From: an uncultured bacterium
GTDB taxonomy: Bacteria; Bacteroidota; Rhodothermia; Rhodothermales; Rubricoccaceae
NCBI GenBank assembly: GCA_947493945.1
Contig: CANLSR010000006.1
Coordinates: forward strand, 152,106-216,105
DNA length: 64,000 nt
Reading direction: 5' to 3'
Position 1 is the first letter of the stretch. Each line of letters starts with the position of its first letter. A model generated the notes under the pieces. It searched no databases and was not told where the DNA came from. It worked only from the letters and a program-made list of their open reading frames with translations. Positions 25,780 to 34,938 of the stretch are shown piece by piece. The translations under genes were made by a program, and so were the position numbers.

Positions 25780-27510
25780 CTAGAACCGGGCGCTGAGGTA
25801 GGGCCGGCCCCAGCGCAGAAACACCAGCGGGGCGGCGTAGCGCCGGCGCCCGTCGAGTGCGTCGTCGATGGAGCGGGCGCGGACGGCCAGCCCGGCCGTC
25901 ACGTCGGGCAAGAGGCGCACGCCGGCCTGGGCCTCGACCAGCCACTCGACCTGGCGGACGCCCTGGAGCGTCGTGATGCCCGTGTCGCCCACGCGGTCGG
26001 TGTAGGGCCGTGACGGGTCGGCGCCGTAGTTGAGCTCGGCCGTGTTGCGGCCCCGCACCGTCCGGACGATGTCGATGGACCCCTCGACGTCCGGGACCGG
26101 GCGGTAGCGCGCCGACACCGTCAGGTCGCTCGCGTTGGGGCCGGCCGGGTGGCCCAGGCCGTCGCGCTGGTGCGTGTAGCTGGTCTGGAGCGTCCGGTGG
26201 GAGTAGAGGTAGGGGCGGAGCCGGGCGTACTCGACGCCCAGGTCGAGCCCACGCACGCGGCCCAGGCCGGGCACGCCGGGGTCCGACACGTCGGCGCCCA
26301 GGACGACCCCCCACTTGCTGCGCCAGTCGTCGTCGAAAAAGGCCGAGGCCACCAACTCGTCCAGGACGCCTTGTGCGTAGAGGCGCGCGCCGGCGACGGG
26401 CCGCCACGCGACGCCGGCGCCCAGCAGCACGTTGTCTGGGCTGCCGATGTCGCGCTCGGTGCCGCGGTAGAACTGGAACGGGTTGAGGTAGGCCAGCTCG
26501 AAGCCGCCGCGCCGGCCCTGGGCGCTGGTGTCGGTGGCGAAGGCGACCGTCTCGAACAGCTCGACCTCGACGCCGGCGCCCACGTCCACCGCCAGCCGGT
26601 GGGCGGCGACGTAGTGCTGGGGCGCGAACCCGTCGCTCTCGGGCACGTCGACCGACCGGGCGAACAGGCTCTGGAACGCGACCCGCCACACCCGGAAGCG
26701 GAGCTGGAGCTGGTCGTACGGCGCCGCGTAGTTGCTGAGCAGGGCCGACCCGCGCCCGACGCCCCAGCGGTTCCGGTCGCGCCCGAACCGGACCTCGGCG
26801 CCGGGCCCCGTGTACCCGATCACGCCCGTCGTGTTGAGGTAGTCGTAGACCGGGGCCGGCCCCCGTCCCTCCGGGAAGGCGACGGCGCCCAGGCGCGGCG
26901 CGGTGCGACCGTCGGTCTCGCCGAGGGGGACGCGCCGCTGGGTCTCCTCGACGCGCCCGTCGAAAAACAGCCGCCCCAGCCGGCCCGCCGCCCGCACGCC
27001 GCGCGCGGCCGAGTACACGAACGGCGACGGGTCGGCGCCGTCGGCCTCGGTCTGGCGGCCCGGGCCAGCCTCCAAAAACAGCAGCGGCTCGACTTCGAGC
27101 GCGAACGTCGTCCCCTCGACCCTGCCCGCGGCGCGGGCAAAGGCGCGGCCGTCGCGGTAGAGCGCCGTCCGCGCGGTGACGGTCGGCCCGAACACGCCGC
27201 CGACGACCGCGCCGCGGTAGCGCGCGAGCCGCTGGCGGTCGAGGGGGGAGAGGAGCGCCCGGGGACGGCCGGCGCCGGCGAGCCGGGCCAGCGAGTCGCG
27301 GGCCGCCAGCGAGTCGAGCAGCGCGTGGGCGCGGTAGGTCGAGAGCGGCTGGGCGCCCAGCTCGGGGTCGGAGAGCGCGCCCAGCACCCGCTGGCGCTCT
27401 AAAAAGTGGTGGACGTCGTCCTCGGGCTGGAGGAGGCCTTCGGACTGGGCCAGCGCAGCGGGCGCGGCGGCCAGGCCGACCGCCAGCGCGGCGAGGCGGA
27501 GCGCTCGCAC
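25780..27510 (-). CDS. Wzi-like capsule-assembly outer-membrane protein
   Basis: 576 residues from a GTG at 27510 that directly abuts the accD stop. Signal peptide of ~22 residues (AVGLAAAPAALAQ). A helical section of ~80 residues follows, and from ~120 onward alternating beta-barrel strands end in YLSARF, a typical outer-membrane C-terminus. Family markers of capsule assembly Wzi: GRDRNRWGVGRGSALLSN and the following Tyr-rich loop (APYDQLQLRFRVWR), then LAYLNPFQFYRGTERDIGSP. Wzi anchors capsule or O-polysaccharide at the cell surface. It is convergent with wecA and close to the Pel-like operon, which suits a surface-polysaccharide region. Confidence 0.85.
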   Translation of the reverse strand: MRALRLAALAVGLAAAPAALAQSEGLLQPEDDVHHFLERQRVLGALSDPELGAQPLSTYRAHALLDSLAARDSLARLAGAGRPRALLSPLDRQRLARYRGAVVGGVFGPTVTARTALYRDGRAFARAAGRVEGTTFALEVEPLLFLEAGPGRQTEADGADPSPFVYSAARGVRAAGRLGRLFFDGRVEETQRRVPLGETDGRTAPRLGAVAFPEGRGPAPVYDYLNTTGVIGYTGPGAEVRFGRDRNRWGVGRGSALLSNYAAPYDQLQLRFRVWRVAFQSLFARSVDVPESDGFAPQHYVAAHRLAVDVGAGVEVELFETVAFATDTSAQGRRGGFELAYLNPFQFYRGTERDIGSPDNVLLGAGVAWRPVAGARLYAQGVLDELVASAFFDDDWRSKWGVVLGADVSDPGVPGLGRVRGLDLGVEYARLRPYLYSHRTLQTSYTHQRDGLGHPAGPNASDLTVSARYRPVPDVEGSIDIVRTVRGRNTAELNYGADPSRPYTDRVGDTGITTLQGVRQVEWLVEAQAGVRLLPDVTAGLAVRARSIDDALDGRRRYAAPLVFLRWGRPYLSARF

Positions 27511-28416
27511 CTAGTCCTCCGCCTCGGCGGCCTCCGGTCCCGGCAGGGCGGCCGCGGGCGCGGCCATGTCGCCTTCGAGCAGCAGGTCGAACAGGTGCGA
27601 GAGCGTGTCGCGCAGCTCGCCGCGCGGCACGATCCGGTCCACGAACCCCTGCTCCACCAGGAACTCGGCCGTCTGGAAGTCCGGCGGCAGGTCGCGGCCG
27701 ATGGTCTCGCGGATCACGCGCGGGCCGGCGAACCCGATCAGGGCGCCCGGCTCGGCCAGGTTGAGGTCGCCCAGCATGGCGAACGAGGCCGTGACGCCGC
27801 CGGTCGTGGGGTGCGTCATGAGCGACACGAACGGCAGCCCGCGCTCGGCGAGCACGGCCAGGTTGGCGCTGGTCTTGGCCATCTGCATCAGCGACAGCGC
27901 GCCCTCCATCATCCGCGCGCCGCCCGACTGGCTGATGATGACGCAGGCGCGGTCCTCGTCGACGGCCCGGCGCACGGCCCGGGCGATGGTCTCGCCCACG
28001 ACCGAGCCCATCGAGCCGCCGATGTAGGTAAAGTCCATCGCGGCGATGGACGCCGGGTGGCCGCCGACCAGCCCGGTGCCGCTCACGGCGGCGTCGTTGA
28101 GCCCCGTCTTGAGGTCCGCCGCCTCGATGCGCTCGGGGTAGGGCTTGCGGTCGACGAAGTCGAGCGGGTCGACCGAGTGGAGGTTCGCGTCCCAACGCGT
28201 GTACGCGCCCTGGTCGAAGAGCAGCTGGAGGTAGCCCAGGCCCGACATCGGGTAGTGGTGGCCGCACGAGGGGCACACCAGGAGGTTTTCTTCGAGCTCG
28301 TGCTGGCTCGTGATGGTGCCGCACGAGGGGCACTTGAGCCAGTAGCCCTCGGGCGTCTCGTTGCGGTCACGCTGGTCGGTCTTGATGCCTGCCGACTGCC
28401 GTTTAAACCAGGCCAT
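27511..28416 (-). CDS. accD: Acetyl-CoA carboxylase carboxyltransferase subunit beta
   Basis: 301 residues from ATG 28416. The N-terminal zinc ribbon is intact, C29-x2-C32 and C48-x2-C51 (CPSCG ... CPSCG). The crotonase-fold carboxyltransferase follows with GGSMGSVVGETIARA, QSGGARMMEGALSLMQMA, and THPTTGGVTASFAMLGD. It transfers carboxyl from biotin on BCCP to acetyl-CoA, forming malonyl-CoA for fatty acid synthesis, in complex with AccA (not in the window). Length is normal. It reads directly into wzi with no gap, a fortuitous or operonic junction. Confidence 0.97.
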   Translation of the reverse strand: MAWFKRQSAGIKTDQRDRNETPEGYWLKCPSCGTITSQHELEENLLVCPSCGHHYPMSGLGYLQLLFDQGAYTRWDANLHSVDPLDFVDRKPYPERIEAADLKTGLNDAAVSGTGLVGGHPASIAAMDFTYIGGSMGSVVGETIARAVRRAVDEDRACVIISQSGGARMMEGALSLMQMAKTSANLAVLAERGLPFVSLMTHPTTGGVTASFAMLGDLNLAEPGALIGFAGPRVIRETIGRDLPPDFQTAEFLVEQGFVDRIVPRGELRDTLSHLFDLLLEGDMAAPAAALPGPEAAEAED

Positions 28417-28445
28417 ACGCTTGGGTGGGGTCGCCGTCCGGGATG

Positions 28446-29120
28446 CTAGGCGCCCAAGATACCGCGGGGCCGAGTCACGGCCACGGGCTTGAGGTAGAGC
28501 GGCTCGGACGTGGCCGGGTCGTCGCCGCCGGTCGCGCGCCAGCGCGCGATCCCGATCCGGGCCACGGCCACGCCCGAGGCGCGCATCTCGGCGCGCGGCG
28601 CGTCCAGCTCCAGGGCGGCCGCGCCCGGGCCGCCGACGGCGGCGCCGGCCGGCATCCAGTCCGCGACGGCGCCGACCGCCAGCGGGGCGGGGGGGAGGGT
28701 TTCGTCGGGCACAGCTGATCCGTTATTGCAATAGGCAGCGGCGTAGACCTCGCCCCGCCGCGACGGCAGCACCGCGACCACCACGCCCGGCTGGCGGGCC
28801 GTGGCGGCGAGCGCCTGGAGCGTCGGGACGGCCGCCAGGGCGCAGCCGGTGGCGAGCGCCAGCCCCTTGGCGGTGCTCATCCCGATGCGGAGCCCGGTGT
28901 AGGAGCCCGGCCCGGCCGCGACGGCCACCAACGCGAGCTCGCCCACCCCACGTCCGACGTGCTCGAACGCCTGCCCAACGAGCGGCGCCAGCCGCCGGCC
29001 GTGCGCCCTGGGCACGGCGATCTCGGCCTGGAACCGGACCGCCGCCCGCTCGGGGTCGTCGCCGTCCAGCAGGGCGACGGCGCAGACGTCGCCGGAGGTG
29101 TCGATGCCGAGCGTGAGCAT
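28446..29120 (-). CDS. tsaB: tRNA threonylcarbamoyladenosine biosynthesis protein TsaB
   Basis: 224 residues from ATG 29120, chosen because MLTLGIDTSGDVCAVAL is the canonical TsaB N-terminus. ASKHA-fold motifs: the phosphate-1 strand just named, then AVAAGPGSYTGLRIGMSTAK (about 75-94), which is diagnostic. TsaB works with TsaC, TsaD and TsaE to form t6A37 in ANN-decoding tRNAs. TsaB itself is the inactive-kinase-like partner of TsaD. It is divergent from pelG with 79 bp between the starts. Confidence 0.92.
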   Translation of the reverse strand: MLTLGIDTSGDVCAVALLDGDDPERAAVRFQAEIAVPRAHGRRLAPLVGQAFEHVGRGVGELALVAVAAGPGSYTGLRIGMSTAKGLALATGCALAAVPTLQALAATARQPGVVVAVLPSRRGEVYAAAYCNNGSAVPDETLPPAPLAVGAVADWMPAGAAVGGPGAAALELDAPRAEMRASGVAVARIGIARWRATGGDDPATSEPLYLKPVAVTRPRGILGA

Positions 29121-29199
29121 GAGCCTGGGGGAGAGGGACGGGCCAACGGCCACCGAGCGGCGGGGTTCGGCGGCACGGCCCTTGCGCGGGCGGCCCCCC

Positions 29200-30831
29200 A
29201 TGGCTCAACCCCTCCCCATCCCGCCCATTGCGCCCCAGGCCGTCGGGGCGGAGCACGAACTGGCCGCCGCGGTGGCGTTTCGGATCGGCCGGCCGGTCGA
29301 CTCGTGGGCCGTCGTGGCCGCGCTCGAAAGCGAGGGCTGGCGCGACGTCGACGCCCGGGAGCGGTTTGGACGCGAGGACCTGTTCGGCCTGGGCGAGGAC
29401 CTGTTCCCGGCCTGCCAGGTCGAGGCGGGCCACCTCGGCGCCGACGCCGGGCACGACGACGACCGGGAGTCGGCCGCCCGGCTGGCGGTCGGGTTCGGCG
29501 CCAGCTACGGGCGCGGGCTGCTCTACGCGCTGCCGGTGGCGGGCCAGATCGCGGCGCTGGTGTGGCTCGGCTACTCGCTGTGGGCGTCGGTGCGCCTGAC
29601 CGAGGGCGGCGCGACCATGATCGCGATGGGCACGATCGCGAGCTTTATCGTCACGGCCGGGTTCGTCCAGGCCCTGGCGCACGAGACGTCGCGGCTGCTC
29701 GGGCACGGGTTGGGCGGGCAGGCGCGCCGGATGGCGTTTCGGATCGCGGGCCTGGGCGCCGCGGCCGTCGCCGCGACCGGGGCGCTGGGGTTCGCCGTCA
29801 ACCTGGTGGTCCCGTTCTACCCCGTCGAGCTGGCGGCCGTCGGGACGACGTACTACGTGCTGCTGGGGTGGCTGTGGCTGGCGCTGGCGCTGCTCTACGC
29901 CGAGGAGCGGCTGTGGGCCGTCGGCGCGGCGACGACGCTGGGCATCCTGCCCGTCTGGGGCGCCGTCGCTGGGCTCGGGTGGGGCATCCACACGGCGCAC
30001 GCGCTGGGGCTGGTGGTCGCGATCGCGGTCGCGCTGGCCTGGGCCGCCTGGCGCTTGGGCGCGAGCGCCGGGCGCCGCGAGAGGGCCGGGCGCCGCGAGA
30101 GGGCCGGCCCGCCGCCGCCGCTGCCCCGGGCCTCGACGGTGGTCCACACCACGCTCCCGTACGTGGCGTACGGGGTCCTCTACTTTTCGGTCTTGTTCGC
30201 CGACCGCGTCGTCAGCTGGTCCGCCTCCGGCGACGACCCGTTGGCGTACCCGCTCTGGTTCCGGACCGACTACGAGCTGGGCATGGACTGGGCGCTGGCG
30301 GTCATCTTCGCCATGCTGGCCGCCGTCCCGTTCTCGGTGCGGCGGATGTCGGGCCAGATCCACGAACTGGCCCACGTCGCCGACCCGGCGGAGGCCTCGG
30401 CCCACATGCGGCGCCAGTACCTCCGCCACCTGGCCGCGCTGGTCGGCATCGGCGTGGCGGCGGTGGGCGCCGTCTGGTGGGGCGGGCTCTGGGTGGGCGC
30501 CCACGGGCCGGCGCTGCTCGGCCCCATCTTCGAGCCCGGCGTGACGCGCACCGTGTTCGCCGTGGCGGCGGTGGGCTACTTCTTCTTCAGCGTCGGGCTC
30601 ATGAACGGGCTCGTGTTCCTGGCCCAGGGCCAGACCGGGCGCGTGCTCCAGCCGCTGGCCTGGGCGCTGGCGGTGGACCTGGCCGTGGGCTTCGCCGCGA
30701 CGCGGGGCTGGGGCTACGAGCACGCTGGGTGGGGGCTGCTCGCCGGCTCCGCCCTGTTCGCCGCCGTCACCACGCGCCACGCCCTGCGGATGCTCCGCCG
30801 CGCCGACTACTTCGCCTACGCGGCCTACTGA
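29200..30831 (+). CDS. PelG-like exopolysaccharide transporter/flippase with N-terminal extension
   Basis: 543 residues from ATG 29200. Residues ~105-540 form a membrane protein of ~12 hydrophobic segments resembling PelG of the MOP superfamily. The central stretch VLFADRVVSWSASGDDPLAY followed by PLWFRTDYELGMDW matches the PelG region that reads DKW-FW ... Y-S-YD--MF. The protein is about 85 residues longer than canonical PelG. The extra N-terminus is soluble and helical (FRIGRPVDSWAVVAALESEG, then WRDVDARERFG) and looks like a small globular domain. Inferred role: inner-membrane translocation of the growing polysaccharide with a PelF-like polymerase. First gene of a plus-strand operon. Confidence 0.8.
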   Translation: MAQPLPIPPIAPQAVGAEHELAAAVAFRIGRPVDSWAVVAALESEGWRDVDARERFGREDLFGLGEDLFPACQVEAGHLGADAGHDDDRESAARLAVGFGASYGRGLLYALPVAGQIAALVWLGYSLWASVRLTEGGATMIAMGTIASFIVTAGFVQALAHETSRLLGHGLGGQARRMAFRIAGLGAAAVAATGALGFAVNLVVPFYPVELAAVGTTYYVLLGWLWLALALLYAEERLWAVGAATTLGILPVWGAVAGLGWGIHTAHALGLVVAIAVALAWAAWRLGASAGRRERAGRRERAGPPPPLPRASTVVHTTLPYVAYGVLYFSVLFADRVVSWSASGDDPLAYPLWFRTDYELGMDWALAVIFAMLAAVPFSVRRMSGQIHELAHVADPAEASAHMRRQYLRHLAALVGIGVAAVGAVWWGGLWVGAHGPALLGPIFEPGVTRTVFAVAAVGYFFFSVGLMNGLVFLAQGQTGRVLQPLAWALAVDLAVGFAATRGWGYEHAGWGLLAGSALFAAVTTRHALRMLRRADYFAYAAY

Positions 30832-30966
30832 CTGCGGAGGCGGCCTCATCGGGGCCAGCCGCGTCGGGGCCGGCCGCCAGCGGGACGAGCCGGTGAAGCT
30901 CCGGTGGCGGGCTATCGCGGCGGCGACGCCGGCCGATACCCCGGGCCCGCCCCACGCCGTTCCCCT

Positions 30967-33075
30967 GTGACGCTCGACCTTCCGTACTCGTGGACGCTGC
31001 TGATCGGGCTCGCGCGCGTCGGGCTCGTCGCCTGCGTCTCGTTCCTGGTGCTCACGCGCGTCGCGCTGCCCGGCACGTCGGGGCGGTCGTCGTGGGAGGG
31101 GCGGGGCTGGGGCGACGCCGTGCTGGGCGTCTCCGCGACCGTCATCGCGGCGTCGGTGCTGGGCCTGCTGGGGTGGTTCGACACGGCCTCACTGGCGACC
31201 ACGCTGGCCCTCGCGCTGGCGGGCGGCGCGGTGCTGCGCTACCGGAGGCTGTGGCGCCGCACGCTGCTGCACCGCTACGCCGACCTGCTGCGCTGGGTCG
31301 AGCGCGTCCTGCCCCCCGGCCCCGTCGCCGACGGGCTCGGCGGCCTCACCCCCGGTCCGGCGCCTGAGGCCGGCGAGGGCGGCCCGCGCGACCGGCCCTG
31401 GCTGACGCCGCAGGCCGGGTGGTGGGTGGCCCTGGGGCTGGCCTCGGTGCTGGCGGCCGGCGTGCGCTTGGTGCCGACGTTCGCCCAGGCGGCCCCGTTC
31501 ACGATCCGCTACTACGCCCACCTGGAGACGTTGAAGGGGCTGCGCGTGGGCCAGCCGGTGGGCTCGGCCGAGGGCTGGGGCCTGCACGCGCTGGCGCTCG
31601 CGCTGGGCGAGATGGCGCGCGTGGACCCGGCGCTGGTGCTCCGCGGCATCGGCGCGGCGTCGGCGGCGGCCGTGACCTACGGCGTGTACCAGACGGCCCG
31701 CTTCTACTGGGGCGGGCGGGCGGGCGCGTTCCTGGGAGCCCTCTTCGTCGCCGCGGGCGGGCCGCTGCTCCCGCTCCCGCTGGAGCGCCAGGCCGGCGCC
31801 GAGCCGCTGATGCTGGCCGCGGCCCTCGCGCTGCCCGTGTTCCCGCACCTCGCGGCCTACATCGGCTCGGGCGAGCGGCGCGGGCTGACCGTCGGCGCCG
31901 CCGGCCTGGTGGCGTCGGGGCTGGTGTACCCGGCGGTGGGGGCGCTGCTCGCCGCCATCGTGGCCGTCTACGTGGGCACGATCGGCCTCCAGGTGGCGTG
32001 GCGGACCCGGCGCGACGGTCCGGGCTCGTCGCGCTACCGCGACCGGGGGCTGTGGCGGCGCATGACCGCGCTGGCCGTCGGCGGCGGCGTGCTGGCCGGC
32101 CTGGGCCTGGCCTACGTCCGGCTAGTGGCCGCCGCCAGCGGGACGGGCTCGTTCGCCTACTTCGACCTGGCCCGAGCGGTCCGGCTGGACCCGGTGCCCG
32201 TCGCCGTGGCGGGCGTGCTGGGCGGGCTGGTGCTGCTGGCGCCGGCCGTGCCCGGCCGCGACCGGTTCGCCGACGTGCTGCCCCGCCCCGGGGCCCTCCT
32301 GAGGACCGGCGGCCAGACGCTGGCCATGCTGGCGCTGTGGCTGGCGACGGGCGCGGGCTACGACGGCCTCTCGGGCGCCGCGGCGGTGCTGCTGATGGCG
32401 GCCGTCGGGGTGGACCTGGCGCTGATCGCGACCGAGGTCAAGGTGCGGCTCGCTGCGGCGTGGCCGGAGCGGTGGCACCTGGCCGTGCCGCCGTGGTCGG
32501 CTGCGGCCGGGGCGCTCGCGGCCGGCGTGGCCGTGATCGCCACCGGCTGGTCGGTGCCCACGCCCGGGCCGACCGTCGAACCGGAGGGGTTCGTCGAGGC
32601 CTACCTCGACGTCGACCGCCAGTCGCTGCCCTACGCCTGGACGGCCGTCGGCCACGGCGGCACCCGGACGCTGGTCGCCCACCACGGCCGGTTCATGGAC
32701 TACGAGTATTTCCTGGGCCGCTACGACCCGGCCACCTACGACCACGGCGGCGCCGGCCAGATCCCCACGCCCGACGTGTTCCTGTTCGTCGAGCGCGCCG
32801 GCGGCCCGTCCGGCGTCGCCCCGGAGCTGATGCCCGCCGGCGCCGACCTGCCCGCCCGCCTCAGGCGCTGGGTCGAGGTCTACCGCCGGCGGCCCGACCA
32901 GGCCCCGTCGCTGAGCGTCTTTTATCAGGACGACCGGGTGGCGGTGTACCGGATCGGCCGTCCGGCCCCCACGCTGCTGGACCTCGACGCGGGGCTCGCT
33001 CCCGGAGAAGGGGCCGGGCTCTTCGCCAAACGCAGCGCGGCGTCCTCCGCCCGCCGTCTCCCCACCGGCTCGTAA
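30967..33075 (+). CDS. Large polytopic membrane protein of unknown function in Pel-like operon
   Basis: 702 residues from GTG 30967 (an upstream in-frame GTG at 30904 would add 21 residues). About 14 hydrophobic segments run to residue ~520; the last ~180 residues are soluble, probably periplasmic. A long hydrophilic loop (~115-155) splits the first helices. After it, the part that begins FTIRYYAHLETLKGLRVGQP, then RFYWGGRAGAFLGALFVAAG, resembles GT-C/PMT-type polytopic proteins, but no catalytic motif could be verified. The C-terminal part includes FMDYEYFLGRYDPATYDHGG. The gene ends 2 bp before the DUF2194 gene. It occupies the place where canonical Pel loci have PelD and PelE, so it may be a functional replacement. 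Confidence 0.65.
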   Translation: MTLDLPYSWTLLIGLARVGLVACVSFLVLTRVALPGTSGRSSWEGRGWGDAVLGVSATVIAASVLGLLGWFDTASLATTLALALAGGAVLRYRRLWRRTLLHRYADLLRWVERVLPPGPVADGLGGLTPGPAPEAGEGGPRDRPWLTPQAGWWVALGLASVLAAGVRLVPTFAQAAPFTIRYYAHLETLKGLRVGQPVGSAEGWGLHALALALGEMARVDPALVLRGIGAASAAAVTYGVYQTARFYWGGRAGAFLGALFVAAGGPLLPLPLERQAGAEPLMLAAALALPVFPHLAAYIGSGERRGLTVGAAGLVASGLVYPAVGALLAAIVAVYVGTIGLQVAWRTRRDGPGSSRYRDRGLWRRMTALAVGGGVLAGLGLAYVRLVAAASGTGSFAYFDLARAVRLDPVPVAVAGVLGGLVLLAPAVPGRDRFADVLPRPGALLRTGGQTLAMLALWLATGAGYDGLSGAAAVLLMAAVGVDLALIATEVKVRLAAAWPERWHLAVPPWSAAAGALAAGVAVIATGWSVPTPGPTVEPEGFVEAYLDVDRQSLPYAWTAVGHGGTRTLVAHHGRFMDYEYFLGRYDPATYDHGGAGQIPTPDVFLFVERAGGPSGVAPELMPAGADLPARLRRWVEVYRRRPDQAPSLSVFYQDDRVAVYRIGRPAPTLLDLDAGLAPGEGAGLFAKRSAASSARRLPTGS

Positions 33076-33077
33076 CG

Positions 33078-34934
33078 GTGCGCACCCCCCTCTCTTCTGC
33101 TCTCGGCGCCGCGCTCCTGGTCGGAGTCCTGACGGCCGTCATGGCGACCGTGTGGCCGGGGGACGCCCAGGACGAGGCGGCCCACGACGTCGCGCCGATG
33201 GCGCCCGAGGTGCTGCTGGTCGTCGACTCGGCCGACCCCTACGCGTCGGCCGTCGCCGCGCAGGCCCGGTTCGCGCTCGCCCGCGCCCGGGTGCCGGTGG
33301 CCGAGCACGACCTGGCCGGGCCGGCGCCGCTCCCCCCGCTCGGCCCCTACGCCGCCGTGCTGACGGCGGCCGAGCGCCTGGACGAGGTCGCGGCCCCCGA
33401 CGCCGCCCGGCTGGCGGCGTTCGTCGACGGCGGCGGCGGGCTGGGCGTGCTCTACCGCGGCTGGTCGCCGGCGCTGGCGGACCTGCTCGGGTTCGCCGGC
33501 CCGGCGGCCCCGCCGTTCTCGGCCCTCCCCGAGACCCTGCGGACCGCGACCCCGCTGATGCCCGGCGAGGACGGCCTGGTGCTGCAAACGGGGCCGTCGT
33601 TCGCGTTCGACGCTAGGCCCCGGCCGGACTGCCGCTCGCTCGCCGACCGCGTGGCCGGCGGGGTCGTCCGCGGCCCCGCCGGCTGGACGTGCGCGCGCGG
33701 CGCCGGCCGCGTGGTGTTCTGGAACCACGTCGCGTTCACGTCCAAGGTCTACCGGGGCCACATCCTCCAGACGCTGGCCCTCCTGCACCCGGCCCACGCG
33801 CGGCCGCTGGCCGCCTGGGCCACCGTCTTCCTGGACGACTTCCCGGCGCCCGCCTCCAACGCCGAGATCGGCTCGCCCTGGCGGCGGCACGGCCAGACGC
33901 CCGCCGAGTTCTACGCCCGCCGCTGGTACCCCGACATGGTCGCGCTCGCCCGGGAGGCGGGCCTGGTCTACACCAGCACGGCGATCTACGCCTACAACGG
34001 GCGCACGCGCCCGCCCTTCCCCGTGGCCGAGTGGCTGGCGGGCCGCGTCCGCGAGGGGAGAGGGGCCGTGCCGTACTCGCCCTGGATCATGAGCGTCGAT
34101 GCGCGGCGCTCCGAGATGGCGCTCCACGGCTACAACCACCAGCCGCTCATGACGTCGGTCTGGGGCGGCCCCGAGCCGATGCGGCAGGCGCTCGCCGCCG
34201 CGCGTCGGCGCTGGGTCGTCGAGGGCGTCGCGCCGCTGCCCCGGACCTACGTGCCGCCCATGAACCGGGTCGACTCGGTCGGGCTGGCGGCGCTCCGCGA
34301 CGTGTTCCCGGAGGTCACGACCGTCGCCAGCGTCTACACCGACGACCCCGAGTCGGGCGGGGGCCGCGAGTTCGGGCCGGAGCCGTGGGCGCCCGGGCTC
34401 TACGCCCTGCCCCGCAACACGGCCGGCTTCGTGCTGACCGACGCCGAGCGCCTCAAGATGCTCTCGGTGCTCCACACCGTCGGCGCCTGGAACCACTTTG
34501 TGCACCCCGACGAGGTCTACCCCAACGCCGACCGCGAGGCCAACTACCGCCAGGCCGGGCTCCCGTCGCCCACGGCGCTGGGCTGGGACGAGACCCGCGA
34601 CAGCCTGCTGCCGTCGTTCCGGCGCTGGGTCGCGTTCGCCGAGGCCCACTACCCGTGGCTCGACGGCCTGACCGCCCACGACGCCGCGCAGCGGATGCGG
34701 GCCTTCGACACGCTCCGGGTCGGGTGGGCCTCGTCGCGCGCCGGCGGCCGCCGCCAGCTGGCGGTCTCGGCCAGCCGCTCGGGCCAGACGTTCCTCACCT
34801 GGGCCTCCCCGGGCGAGGCGCTCGCCTCCGTCGAGGGCGGCCGCGTGGTGGACGTGTGGCGCGGCCCGCTGCTGTCTCAATACGTGGTCCGGGCAGACGG
34901 CCCGCGCGTGACGCTGACGTTTAACTCCGCCTGA
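33078..34934 (+). CDS. DUF2194 protein, polysaccharide deacetylase-like
   Basis: 618 residues from GTG 33078. A signal anchor (LGAALLVGVLTAVMATVW) leads to a receiver/flavodoxin-like N-terminal half (VLLVVDSADPYASAVAAQAR), then from ~250 a NodB/deacetylase-like barrel. TVFLDDFPAP gives the paired Asp of motif 1. ALHGYNHQPL gives the HxxxH of motif 2. In PelA, a deacetylase domain removes acetyl groups from the polymer in the periplasm; here that function seems to be on a separate protein. DUF2194 proteins are commonly found with Pel-like genes. Deacetylase activity is inferred from motifs only. Confidence 0.75.
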   Translation: MRTPLSSALGAALLVGVLTAVMATVWPGDAQDEAAHDVAPMAPEVLLVVDSADPYASAVAAQARFALARARVPVAEHDLAGPAPLPPLGPYAAVLTAAERLDEVAAPDAARLAAFVDGGGGLGVLYRGWSPALADLLGFAGPAAPPFSALPETLRTATPLMPGEDGLVLQTGPSFAFDARPRPDCRSLADRVAGGVVRGPAGWTCARGAGRVVFWNHVAFTSKVYRGHILQTLALLHPAHARPLAAWATVFLDDFPAPASNAEIGSPWRRHGQTPAEFYARRWYPDMVALAREAGLVYTSTAIYAYNGRTRPPFPVAEWLAGRVREGRGAVPYSPWIMSVDARRSEMALHGYNHQPLMTSVWGGPEPMRQALAAARRRWVVEGVAPLPRTYVPPMNRVDSVGLAALRDVFPEVTTVASVYTDDPESGGGREFGPEPWAPGLYALPRNTAGFVLTDAERLKMLSVLHTVGAWNHFVHPDEVYPNADREANYRQAGLPSPTALGWDETRDSLLPSFRRWVAFAEAHYPWLDGLTAHDAAQRMRAFDTLRVGWASSRAGGRRQLAVSASRSGQTFLTWASPGEALASVEGGRVVDVWRGPLLSQYVVRADGPRVTLTFNSA

Positions 34935-34938
34935 ACCC

